Of a stretch of DNA of 64,000 bases, positions 1 through 12,100 are shown piece by piece. Below the pieces are notes generated by a model. That model did not search any database and was not told the DNA's origin. It was given only the letters and a program-made list of their open reading frames with translations. A program made the translations under genes and the position numbers. This DNA comes from Bursaphelenchus xylophilus. Lineage: Eukaryota > Nematoda > Chromadorea > Rhabditida > Aphelenchoididae. Every line of letters starts with the position of its first letter. The first letter of the stretch is position 1. The stretch covers positions 620,001 through 684,000 of the forward strand of contig CAJFCV020000006.1 of assembly GCA_904066235.2 (NCBI GenBank). Reading direction: 5' to 3'.

Positions 1-195
1 GTGTAGCCTAACAATTCTTGGCCTAAAAAAATCTCCGTTTTTTTCTCTCCAATTTGTTTTATTTTTATGGCCATATCGATTAACTAACATGTTTTTTAGG
101 ATGTCAAACAGAAGGGCCTCGATTTTGAACCTAAATATAATTTTAGGATATAGGCAGGGCACGACCTGGAAATTCCGCGTACGGGGGACATCAGC

Positions 196-1091
<896 letters not shown>

Positions 1092-1109
1092 TGCCGATTG
1101 TATTAACTG

Positions 1110-3300
1110 GAAACCGATAACTTTAAAAACTTCTAGACCGCAAAATGGGAAGAAATGAGAAAAGGTATTTTGACCAGCAAATAATTGAATAGCCAATTTC
1201 AAGATTACACCCGCAATTACCAGATAAACAAAGGGATTATAGATGGAAAGTGACCAAAATATCTGTACAATGTGTGACTTCTCATCAACAGCCATAAAAC
1301 CCACATTTTTTGCTTTTTACAACGTGGTAAAATATTATATGTAACGGTTTTTTGTCGTTTAAAAAAACGTTGAAAAAACGGAGTTAAGAAACAATCCTTG
1401 CAAAAACAACCCAAGTCAACCTCAAAAAAAACGAACCCAATCCGTCTTCCTTGGCCTTTCGTTCGGAGCAGGATGAGTAATAGGCCAAATAAAAAGAAAT
1501 TGAAAAACAAAACAATTGCCAATTCAAAGTCCAAGAGCGTTAAACGGGGGAAAAGGTGTTTATAAATAAATAACGTTGACAAGGATTAGTTAAGATCTTG
1601 GGATTTGGCACGCAGAACATGTGGGAAAAAAGGGAAAAATAAGTGCTTTTGGAAAGACGGATGTAACTTAAAGACGCGTACAAAAGCAGAAAATTTTGTA
1701 ATTTTTGATTATAAATAATTGAACAAAACAAATAGATGAATCACACGGTGAAAAGTTTACTGAAACAAGTGAAGAATCACAAGGCAATTCATAGGCGAAT
1801 TTCAAATGTCATAGGACTATTGAAAATGAAAAGATACCATCCTTAAGAAATTTGCAAAAGAAGTGTTCGGAGTGTGACGCCTCGATTTGCTTCAATTTTT
1901 GCTACACCTCGGGCATAAGGCGTTTATCGATTTTAGAAAGTTTTAGCTCGTACTTTTTTTGCATTACCGTTGAGACAATAAACTGTTCACTGTTTCAGAG
2001 GCTGTACGGTTAAAGTAAAGGCATGTCAGGATGAAAGAGACTATACGGTACAGTGAGGGATCTGATCCAGTGCAAAAAAACGTAACATTTTGCATCTGGG
2101 AAGTATCAAAAATGTGGCAAAATGCTTCCCTCTCCAAGTGAAAAAATCCCTATTTCAAAAGCGCGCCCGCTCTTTCTGTGAGGGAAAAGGGAAAAAACTT
2201 CCTTCAAAACGAAGTTTTTTTACTTGGAGAGGGAGGCATTTTACCACATTTTTGACGCTTCCCGGATGCAAAATGGTAAGTTTTTTGCCACTGGATCAGG
2301 TCCGTCACTGTGTGTAAACAAAGTTTTATAGGATGGGCTAACAAAGCATGGTTTCGGCAAAAAGAAGCGAAAAAATCATTTTATTTGACCCAACGATGGT
2401 CAAGTCAATCATTGTTCATTGTTCTTCAACCGCCGCGGCCGGTCTTTAAAAAATAAATCCAAAGAAGTGGCAATTTCCATCAAACACTTTGCACCGCGTT
2501 CAGACAATTCCTTATTGAAAAATGCCTAAAAATTCCGCCAAAACATTTCCCCGCATTCTAAATAGCAATAGCATTGTACAGACCGACTTTACCGCCAATT
2601 GACTTCTTGCTCTGGGCACAAAATAGTACCGAAGTCAGAAAAAGAATCCCTTGCCGTGCCATCAACAAATTATATTTGCATGGTCTAGATGAATGCTAAA
2701 CCCTGTATTTATGCCGCCACCGTGGTTAACGGCCATTTCAACGGTGAAATGCGTGACTAATTAGGGAAGCGGTCAGTAAATACACATTTGGATGGTTAAT
2801 CACGTCGGAATGTTGGAGTGAGCAAGAGTCATAAAGGCTTTTATGAAGGATAATAAAATTTGGGTAAACAAAAGGTGAAAATTATAAAAAAAGTGGAGAA
2901 AATGCGTTGTGAAGTTTCTGACGAGCATTTCTAAGAAACTTGAAAAAAGTTTAGCACGTGCTTTGCAAAATCAACATGAATTTTCTCTTCAAAAAAATCA
3001 ATTTTTTCCCGTCAAACCTTGACTGATCTCTGGCCAAAAGCCGTCATTTTTCACGATTCCCGGCGAAGGGAAATTCAAAAAACCCCGACCAAACGCGAAA
3101 AGAACACCTTTTCCTTATCATTCCTTCTGAGTCCTCCACTTAATTTTAACCCCAAATGCCACAAACGGGTGTTCTTTTAAAAAGAGTCGGTTAAAATTTG
3201 CCCCTTATCGAAAAACCGCCTCCGGGCTCAGAAACTGCGTCCCAAAAAAGACTTGGAAAAAGAGGATTTTAGCTAGAAAAAAGTATTCAAAAATAAAAAA
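1110..3300. other. AT-rich non-coding stretch with possible receptor-exon debris
   Basis: I see no confident gene. The minus strand between about 1100 and 1580 is rich in hydrophobic codons and includes an NPFVY stretch near 1230, reminiscent of the NPxxY of rhodopsin-like TM7. I could not build a spliced model with consistent phase. The remainder is AT-rich and contains the MITE at 2051-2310. Confidence 0.4.
2051..2310. mobile_element. MITE, family B, Tc1-like termini (CAGTG...)
   Basis: Terminal inverted repeats of about 100 bp: the left starts CAGTGAGGGATCTGATCCAG and the right ends with the complement (CTGGATCAGGTCCGTCACTG). The left is preceded by TA. The interior shares ATTTTGCATC, TCCCTCTCCAAGTGAAAAAA and AAGCGCGCCCGCTCTT with the copy at 7521-7776. 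CAGTG ends plus a TA target are typical of Tc1/mariner elements. There is no transposase ORF, so the copy is non-autonomous. Confidence 0.85.
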
Positions 3301-3321
3301 ATGTCTGAAAGAGGGCATTAC

Positions 3322-3843
3322 CAGTAGTCTAAATGGTAATTAGTGCGGAATTTGAAGTTGAATTCGATTATTTGGCCTACGAATATTGAACTAAAGAATG
3401 AGAAAAAGCGAAAGTACATATTTTTGTGGGATTTGTCATCATGATTCAAAAGAATTTTTATGTTGAAAATGAAGATTGATAATGAAGGAAATGTAGACAC
3501 GGATGACGAACTATAACGAAGGAAAAGGGCAACAATTTTATTCATTTTGCAGGACAAATATTATGTTAATATAAGTCTTAGGCCATAGTTTGAGGCTAAA
3601 ACCGAGATTTCAAGCCGGAACATTGTTTAAATTTGGACTTTGTGGACTTAATTCAACCTCATAATGAAGCTGTTTTATGAATCCTACCGAACCCGGCTGC
3701 TTACCTCCTACACAGTCAAGGTTGTTTAGGCGAGATGAAAGTCCAAAGATTTGACATTCAAATCTTTGTTTCGGACTAACAGGAGAAGTACCGTCGCGGC
3801 AGAAAGCCTTTGAAAAGAAAAAAAAGTATGACCCGCCAGAAAC
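3322..3843 (-). pseudogene. serpentine-receptor-like exon fragments
   Basis: Two minus-strand segments with usable splice sites and hydrophobic coding character. One is 3705-3843 (acceptor TTTCCCAG, donor GTAAGC). In one frame it reads FLAGHTFFSFQRLSAATVLL, similar to the TM3 plus arginine pattern of nematode chemoreceptors, but that frame stops before the donor. The other is 3322-3556, with FPSLSIFIFNIKILLNHDDK followed by a second hydrophobic run and a GTAATG donor. No complete phase-consistent gene emerges, so I call decayed receptor sequence. A diverged functional gene cannot be excluded. Confidence 0.25.
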
Positions 3844-4213
3844 CTGGGAAAATTTAAAGAACATCTTGATGTAAGTCTTTCCCCATGTCTATCACCTTCT
3901 CTGCAAACAGCCCTATCCACTTCACCTTTTTCCCTTTGCTTAGCGTGCCTCAACTACAAACTCATGCCTCAATTTAGACGATATACCATGGGCATATGCC
4001 ACAATTAACGTCACATCTGCTTTCTTTCCCGCTCCTCGAATTTTTTTTGAATTCCCCAAGAATCTTTTTTTATAACAATGGCGCTTCTAATGAGACGGAA
4101 GGGAACTGAAAAAATAGAACGGCATTTTACTCGAAATCAAAATGTTTTTTCACTGCGACGTTTTTTCAAAATAAAAATAGCACGAAAACAACGTGCGTCA
4201 GAGCTGAGAAATG

Positions 4214-4558
4214 TCATCTATAACTATGAAGTGTGGCCGTATTTGGCTGTAATATAAGAAGAGGAAGTACAATTAAACCAAGTAAGAACTCGATTACTGT
4301 GGGATCAAACGCTATTCTTGAACGCTTTGGAGCAAATTTATGGCCATAAGGTATGAAACAGCATAAAAAGATATTAAAAGTAGCTTTGAAGAGGTAGCGG
4401 CGGGAATCAGCATTCCATGTTGCAGGCAGACGATATTTACGGGTATAAATGAATGCTAAAACCAACACCGACATCTGCGGACAGAAGAAATTTGCCTGAC
4501 ATATGAAAGAACTCGGAGCTGACAACTGACTTAATCTCATGCAGCTAAGGAAACCCAA
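4214..4558 (-). pseudogene. hydrophobic ORF resembling the 3' end of a 7TM receptor
   Basis: An uninterrupted 114-codon minus-strand frame ends at TGA near 4214. It contains hydrophobic runs MSVLVLAFIY, YLFKATFNIFLCCFIPYGHK and VIEFLLGLIVLPLLILQP, plausible as TM5-TM7 of a nematode serpentine receptor. An acceptor-like CTGTCCGCAG precedes the MSVLV segment. No family signature is recognisable and upstream exons are uncertain. The telomere-like array begins directly upstream, which breaks up any larger model. Confidence 0.3.
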
Positions 4559-4866
4559 GCCTAAGCAAGCCTAAGCCTAAGAAAGCCTAAGCCTAAGCAA
4601 CCCTAAGCAAGCCTCAGCGTTAGCGAGCCTAAGCACAAATAAGCTTAAGCAAGCCTAAACAAGCCTAAGCCAAAGAAAGCCTAAGCCTAAGCAACCTAAG
4701 CAAACCTCGGCGTTAGCAAGCAAAAGCAAAAGTAAGCCTAAGCCTATGCAAGCCTAAGCAAGCCTCAGCGTTACCAAGCCTAAGCACAAGTAAGCCTAAG
4801 CTTAAGCAAGCCTAAGCCTAAGCAAGCCTCAGCACAAGCAAGCCTAAGCCTAAGCAAGCCTAGTCT
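4554..4866. repeat. interstitial telomere-like repeat array (GCCTAA)n, degenerate
   Basis: About 310 bp of GCCTAA/GCCTAAGCAA units (complement TTAGGC, the nematode telomere hexamer). Perfect GCCTAAGCCTAAGCAA blocks alternate with variants such as GCCTCAGCGTTAGC and GCCTAAGCACAAG. Higher-order repetition is visible: the block with AAGCCTCAGCGTTA recurs at about 4610, 4705 and 4767. This is internal DNA with sequence on both sides, so it is an interstitial array, not a chromosome end. Confidence 0.9.
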
Positions 4867-5591
4867 TAGAATGGCGGTTCACAGTTTGTCAGCTTGCATT
4901 CCCGCAAATGCCTATTCTGCTTTTAAATGTTGCTCCTTCTCGGAAAGTCGTTTCCCGCAAGCAGTTTATTCGCACGTGTCGCAATACCAAAGAGGCTGTT
5001 GAGATAAATCTCGAAGCCTTTGTAATATCATTAAAAAAATGATAATAGCTTTTTCACAATCAGGTCTGTATCTACTTCTTAATATCAAGTTTGGACACAT
5101 AATAATCTTTTTGCAACCCCTTTGTCGACGGCAACTAGTCCACCGTCTACTCATCTATCAGCCGAAACAACATGCGTTCAGGAAAAACACGATGAAACTT
5201 CTAACGAATTTTTAGCCAACGTTTGCCTCAAGAGCAATTCATAAAACATTCTAAAGTTCAGTAACTTTTTTGGACCTTCATGTGAGAAGGCCGTACTCCC
5301 CCACTTATCAACAAAACAGGGGCTGCTTAGCCCTGTGAAAGGGGAAAGTCGAGGGTTAGTGCATTTACAGATGTTGAAATTTCTGACATTACATCCTCTG
5401 ACAATATATTCTCACTTAGATTGATACCTAAATGATAATGACGTCATTCGTATACTAAAAAAGACGTCAAAAACATCTCATCGCGCATAACAAAATTTTT
5501 CCAGGAACTAAAAAAATCCGCAGGATATTTTTATAACTCAGATTCTAAATGAGTACATAGAAAAGGGGAGTGATATCAGGGATTTCTGTAA

Positions 5592-5946
5592 TCAGAAAAC
5601 AAGGACTGCAACACCCGCACAAGCTTCCCGGAAAATTTCGTGCGTGCCGATGCTGGATTTTAATCCTAATGTGGCAACTGTAAAACTAATACGGAAAAAT
5701 AATTTTACAAAATGTGAAATTTCAAAATAAACGAGCAATTTTTTAAACAAAACGCGTGTAATCGAAATGCCAGGGCCGGCAAAGTTCCGCACTCACAAAC
5801 ATAGACTACAATTATGCTAGCCAGAACTGTATTTTGACCTGATTAATTAGTGGAGCAAATTCAGTTCAAAAGTCGGCAAATACGATTCCAAAAATTACTG
5901 TGGAGACGGTTGTAATTAAGGTAGCGAGGGTGCAATGAAAAGGTAT
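5592..5946 (-). pseudogene. short receptor-like exon fragments
   Basis: Minus-strand splice-flanked scraps. 5592-5676, after acceptor TTTTACAG, reads ATLGLKSSIGTHEIFREACA. A small piece near 5800-5830 (donor GTGAGT) reads LASIIVVYV. A segment following acceptor TTTTTCCAG at about 5956 reads CTLATLITTVSTVIFGIVFA. Their hydrophobic character fits membrane helices, but I could not chain them into one frame-consistent protein. They may be exons of the same receptor whose 3' end is at 4214, or decayed remnants. Confidence 0.2.
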
Positions 5947-7520
5947 ACATAAATTTTTGTTTGTCTGGAAAAATACGACTAGCGAACGCCCTGCCAAAAG
6001 CTTTTATGGCATGTCAACTCCAAAAAAAAGACGTTAAACCCAGTAATAAAACTTTTAATCTAATCTGTCTTTGGCAAGCAGGAAAAAGTTACTGCAAAAA
6101 ATCTCTTCAGTCAGAGGAAAACGGCCGAAACTCGCGTTAATTTGACTTTTGCCGATTAAAAATATTTCTCCCTCGTCTTTCGGATATAATACCTTGCAGA
6201 CGAGTTTCCGTAATCGAGAGAGAGAGGCGTTGCCACGGGTGATATTTCAGGATAAATAAATGTGATTACCTAATGCCCGATGCGGGTCGGGTGGGAGTGA
6301 AAAAAACACAAAAACAAAATGCTCGGTAAAGAAAAGTGACGGGTTTTCAAAGTGGTACTAAAAGTTGCTGTGGCAAAAAACAAAAAATGAAAGCAGAAGA
6401 ATGTAGAATTTGGTAGCAAAAATTTCCTTGACGTAGATGGAACAAAACTAGATAAAAGGCAAAATTTAGAGCATACGTTTTTAAGTCATGTGAAGATATT
6501 TGAAACTCGCGCTCTTTAGAATTCTGTAAATTATGTAGTCCGACCTTGTCAAAAAAATTTACAATTTGCTTCAAATGTTTGGAAATATTTTGCATCTAGC
6601 TCATAGATGACGCATTACAGCACTTCAACAAGACCTCAGACTTTTATGTTCCGAGGGAAAAACAAAGTTATGGACAAAAAATAGTCTGGCCTACTCGCCT
6701 CTTTTTGCGTGTTTTTTTGCAAGGACAGCGCAAACAAAAACTTTAGGGGTTACAGAATTAAGGTTAGCTCGAACAAAAAAAAATTGTTTTTTAATCTGAC
6801 TGAAACCGAAGTTAACAATTACTTTCACACCTGTTTTCATCAATTTTCCATGCGGACAACACGTCAGTGGATGCTCTATAGAACTATAGAGCATTGCTAT
6901 TCTAAAAATATTGTTATTTTGTACAGTCGCTATAAACAGCTTTGATCACAAAGGTCCGATTTCTATAAAAAGGATAGTATCTTCTGACGTATTAAACGGA
7001 TTTGCCTCAAATCCATCAGTAAGATGAACATAAGGTCGTATTCGAAAGCCCCGCGGACCTTACAAACTCCTCGTTCTTGCTCTATTTTTTTTACCACCTC
7101 CACAAAGTCTCTGACAAAAATACCCGAAGCTTTTTTATAGAACTGTATTGAATTACGGCGGTCAAAAAAAACATGGCTTGCACAATTAAGAGGATGAATA
7201 TCTACTCCAAATGTACGGCGATTTCAAAGTTGTGAGAAAAAATTTAACTTTTCAATTCCATAAAAAATTAGAGTACAAATTTTTGGGTTCAACTTTTCAG
7301 ACTTGCACTAGACGAAAGACATTGTGATTATTTGTGCGAACTGACCTATAAAACAGCTGTATTTAATCTATAAAGTTGTTGAAATGTGTTTGCGGTAGAA
7401 TTCGAGCAAGAAAATTTTTTACGTTGATATTTTTCGGCCAGAAGACTAATGGCCGCATTTTCAAAATCAACAAAAAAATGCAAAATCGCAAAAATAATGG
7501 ATCATTAGGAAACTGGATGA

Positions 7521-7776
7521 TAGAATGGAGGCCCTGATCCAGTGGCAAGAAATGTATCATTTTGCATCCATGAAGTATCACAAAATGTTGCTAAATACAT
7601 CCCTCTCCAAGTGAAAAAACTCCGATTTTAAAAGCGCGCCCGCTCTTATTGTGAGTAAATGGGCGCCCTTCAAAACGAAGTTTTTTCACCTGGAGAGGGA
7701 GGCATTTGCTGCATTTTTTGATACTTCCCGGATGCAAAATGATACGTTTTTTGCCACAGGATCAGGTCCTTCACTG
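7521..7776. mobile_element. MITE, family B, second copy
   Basis: Inverted termini match the 2-kb copy: the left carries CCCTGATCCAGTGGCAA and the right ends GGATCAGGTCCTTCACTG followed by TA. The interior has TCCCTCTCCAAGTGAAAAAA and AAGCGCGCCCGCTCTTA. The outer left dozen bases are diverged. Non-autonomous Tc1/mariner-type ends. Confidence 0.85.
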
Positions 7777-7895
7777 TATAAAAGTAATAAAGGCCCGAAA
7801 CACGTCATTGTGGCCATCCCTAAGAAAGTTTTGCAGCTCTACCGTTGTCTGCGAGATCGTTGAAAACACCAGCTGTATTGCCGTCTATCTATAAA

Positions 7896-7976
7896 CCTGT
7901 CGGGAAAATAATGTGGAAAAAATGATGGTCGCAGCAAGATGTCGCGCCTCGTTGCAGACGCTATTTTCCCGACAGG
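7896..7976. mobile_element. short MITE, family C (CCTGTCGGGAAAATA ... TATTTTCCCGACAGG)
   Basis: Near-perfect 15-bp inverted termini enclose an 80-bp element with the family's GTCGC motifs (GATGTCGCGCC). It is shorter than the other copies at 46.9 and 60.7 kb and appears internally deleted. Confidence 0.8.
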
Positions 7977-8559
7977 CGGAAATTCGCAAAACAGTGCCGA
8001 ATTTGTCGAAATTTGAATCACGAAATCTCGACTGCCTTGAAATTCGCTACGCAAATCCCCTAAGCAAGTTTTGAAACCAAAACCAACCGTCAGTCCAATT
8101 TATATGTGCATTTGATTTCACTGGATTACTCTCATGAATCACTGCCTCTGGATTAAAACTGAAGAGATTAATAGTTTTGGGGCTGAAAAAAGATCATAAA
8201 ACTCGGAGTTAGATCGGGTTTATGACTACCATCTGAGGCACAAATATACCATTACACGTCAAAACACACATGAAAAATGGCCTCTCGAAGAGAAAATGTG
8301 CATGAAATATGCGAAAATTGTTGTTGTTTTCTGTTTTTTTGAAAGAAAATAAGGCTAATTTTCCGAATGGGAAGTGAAAATTTTGCAACAAAAGGTTTGA
8401 TGTTTGAAACAGGAGAAGGGCTCAAAGGGTTATAAGAGCGGTGATTTTTCGAAATTTTTTAGTTCTTTCTCATTAACTTTGATGCATTTTCAATTTATTC
8501 AACTTTTATTTCCTCAATTGGTCATTATGACCGAGCTCCAGCCTCATTTTCTTGTGCGT

Positions 8560-8800
8560 ACATACCTCTCACTCATTTCTCTTCTCTCTTGTCTCTTCCT
8601 TCTTTCACGCTCTCTCTTCGACCTTCACTCGACAATTGAGTCGGCGTCCGAAAATTGACAGCCGAGACAGCACACAAGAATTGGAGAGTCTTTCTGTGCG
8701 TACTGCCAAAGACACAAGCGCGCTCGGGCGTATGACAGCGAGAGAGTGCGGGGGAAGAGGAGAACAGAGAGAAAGGTGGGGCAAAACCGCACTTTGTTTT
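8560..8800. promoter_or_regulatory. CT/GA-rich block, candidate coh-1 promoter region
   Basis: A pyrimidine-rich run (CTCTTCTCTCTTGTCTCTTC) is followed by a purine-rich, GAGAGAGTGCGGGGGAAGAGG segment, about 400-600 bp upstream of the coh-1 start. GAGA/CTCT blocks are common near nematode promoters. The assignment is by position and composition only. Confidence 0.3.
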
Positions 8801-9174
8801 TCTCCGATGCCAAAAATAAAATTTTTTACTGATTTTTGTCGAAATTTTGCAAAGTTTCAAGGGATTTTGGATGGTAGATGGATTTGGATATTCGTTGTTA
8901 ATTCTTCGCTGAATTTTAGAGGATTTTCAAGGTTATCAAAGTTTTTCGGCCGCCTAGAACTTCCTTTCCTTATTTATTCGAATTTTAACTCTTTTTGATT
9001 CTATTACGGAATGCGACTGATTTTTGCTGTTTTTACCATTTTTTGACCTTATCCTTGACCTTGCCATCAAGGAGAAGATAATTTTCCCCAGAACTTACGC
9101 AATGCTAACGCTCCTTCGATCTTTCCTGTTTTCATTGTTAATACGCTGTCTTTTATAATTTTAAATACCTAAAC

Positions 9175-9189
9175 GACGTTATTTTAGCC
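9175..9189 (+). promoter_or_regulatory. probable trans-splice acceptor for coh-1
   Basis: ACGTTATTTTAG ends at 9187, two bases before the ATG. An acceptor this close to a start, with no good upstream coding exon, is typical of spliced-leader addition in nematodes. Confidence 0.6.
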
Positions 9190-12100
9190 ATGTTTTACGC
9201 TCAATTTGTGTTAGCCAAGAAGTCGGCGTTGTCGCAGATATGGCTGGCAGCGCACATGGAAAGGAAGTTGTCAAAGGCTCAGGTCTTCGAAACTGATGTC
9301 TCGAATGCAGTCAACGAAATTTTACAACCAAAAGTAAGTTTTTAGCACTTTTTGTTCTTGTTTTAGGTAATACCAAAGGGAAATTTGTATAAAAACGTTG
9401 AATATTGACTTATGCATTGGATACGAGTTTTAATAGAGCTTTTCTGATGTATGATCAGTCAAAAAACATAGTTTTCTTATGAGCAAAAATTTTCAGTCAA
9501 AAATGTCTCTTCGAACGACCGGTCATCTTCTGCTCGGAATTGTGCGGATATTCTCGAAAAAGACAAAATACGTCCTCGCAGATTGTAACGAAGCCTTCGT
9601 AAGGATCAAACAAGCCTTCCAGCCGGGCAGTGCTGAGTTGGCCATGCTTCAAAATGCGGTTAGAAAGGATCGAAATACCTCAGAACTTGATGTAAGTCCA
9701 AGAATGTAAAGTAAAAATTACCCAAAATATGTCCGATTTTAGCTCATAGACGAAATGGATGTGATAATGCCGGATATCAGTGAGTTTGATTACGCGCCGG
9801 CACCCATGCAGCAGAGTCGGATAGACGATATTACCCTTCAGGAAGATAATTTTGAACTCGGAGGTGGTGGGTTGATAAATGAAGACCTTATGGACGACGA
9901 GTTTGATGATTGCGCAAGCAATTTTGATGAAGAATTCGAACGGACAAAGAAGAATTACGAACTTTTGAACAAAAATGTGTCTGACGGTGAGCTTTTTGTT
10001 AGAATTTTGTTGATTTTTAGATATTGAACTTTCGCGTCGTTCCGTATCCTTCCTTAGCGACCATGACGTGCAATCAGAGGCCGCCGCCAGCATCCATAAA
10101 GACGGCTCGGTTGCGGCATCGGATGAAAACGAAAATCATATTGATAATGAGTTTGATGATTACGATAGTGGCGATGTGATGGAAGTAGACCAGCCCAGAG
10201 TTGAGGACGACCTTGTATTGGCCCCGTTGACTAATCACACACCGGAAAAAGAGCCGCAACGTCAAAAGCGGAGGAGGAAGCTGGTCTGGGACGATGCTAA
10301 TGTAATATCGGCGGAAGAGATCCGCGACTGTTTGTCGGATTACAGTGATACGATGCAACCGCTGGAATTGGCACCACCGACCAAGCGATTGATGAAGATT
10401 AAGGAGATTGGTGTTATGGAGCATATTTATTCGTACCCCGCCACTGATATCTACCTCAACAAAAATTTGAACAAAGTAGGTGAAGGTTTTGTTTTGTTTC
10501 TTGGATTTTAGGGGCTAAATTGGATGATGTGATTGTAAGAATTTCCGGAGAACTGAAATGGCGCCTTCTAATTTCCCATTTTCAGATGTATCAACGTCAT
10601 TTGGTCCCCAAACTCCGAGATAACGGTGAACAGACAGCGTTTGATATCCGCACTCAGCTCGGGATGAGCGACGCCATCGATGATGATGATAATGTAGGTT
10701 GACATCTAATTCAGAGGGCCGGGAGAAATTTGTTTCCCAGAAATTTTTTATAATGGGGCTGAAAATTGCGCAACACCATGAATAATGTAATAATATGGCG
10801 AGATTTTGTTGACCCAATTACATGTGTTGGGAATAATGAACCGGAAATGCAATATGCCCATTACCCGGTCATTTCCACACTTTCATTCACATAATTGCGC
10901 AACGGATTTTTTGGACAATTTTTTGTTTGTTTTACCGGAAATTTATGCAAATTACGGTAGTAAAACATGTTGCTGAAAGTTAAAAAAAGATTTTTTTTCG
11001 TATTTTAGAATGTATTCTTGATCTTTTTAGGCATTTTACAATTAGAAATTAAGAATTTTTTTTTTGAAAATTTTATTTTTTTCGGTGTTTGAGTATTTTA
11101 CCGTTCATTTTCAGGTTGACGAATCAAGCCACTCCGATCTTCCAGCCGTTTTCGAAGAGAATTCCTTGGATCAAGGCCTAGAAGACTACCCGGAAGACGA
11201 TGAGCCCCGAGAAAATGGAGTCCCCGAGACGAACGGAAAGTCCTCACCGAAAAAAGTAAGTTTATATTGGATTCTGTGAAGCTTTTGTAAGAGTTCTGGA
11301 AGGCGATTGGGATTTAAATTTGAGGGTTTTGAAGGGAATATAGGTGGTCCAGAAAGTTCGTTCGTTTTTTTTATTTCTTTGTTTTACAAGGATTGTTTGT
11401 TCTGCAAAGAGAATATATTTATTTGATACAGGTTTTTCTCCTCTACAAAACTGTGTTTTTAATTTTTTTTTGAAAATTTAATTTTTCATTAGTTTTCGGA
11501 CTCAGAAATGAACCATCTAGGAGGCAAAAATTTGTATTTTTCTTTTGATTTTTTTTTTGATTTTTTAAAGTTTTTACATAATTTTTTGATATCTAAAATG
11601 ATTTAATGTCCACAACGTCTAATTTTTATGGCCGGCTTGACCCTGTTTCCCAACCATTTAGCCCCCCTCCCGACTTGCGATCCCGGTTTTTTGGACCTGA
11701 TTTTGTCGGCATTTCCGATTCATAAAAACCGAAAACAAAAGCGAGCGGATATTACGACTCCGATGTCGGCATCCATGAAAACAACAATGAGTAATAAGCT
11801 GGCGAGAGTGTTGCGCAATTGAACACAAATATTATTAATGGATTGGGTAATTTGAATAATTGGATATAAAAGATTTTTTTTGGATTTTTGGGGTTATGGT
11901 AGGAAAAACGGCTTCTATTTTTGGGACTACGGGAAGTTTTGTTAGTCATTTAGGTATATAACGTTGAGTTTTGAAGCAACGGACCAACAGATAATTTCAT
12001 TTTTTTTTAAATTTTTTGCCATGTTTTGCTAATTTTTTAAAATTTTCAGAGATATGAAGAGGAAGAAGATGATGAAGAAGATCACGCCGTGGATAATGAC

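Larger units (their letters stand above)
5950..8560. other. AT-rich non-coding stretch with MITEs
   Basis: No gene can be supported. It contains a perfect 24-bp palindrome at 6871-6894 (11-bp arms ATGCTCTATAG around AA), the family B MITE at 7521-7776 and the family C MITE at 7896-7976. Short open frames here are AT-driven and lack splice or start context. Confidence 0.5.

Noticed and set aside
10512..10534. Possible micro-exon of coh-1 between exons 4 and 5
   Set aside because: It has acceptor and donor signals but introduces an in-frame stop. Direct joining of 10475 to 10586 keeps the frame and matches RAD21.
11628..11822. 64-codon ORF in coh-1 intron 6
   Set aside because: No kleisin similarity, ends in a stop before any donor, and the flanking exons join in phase without it.
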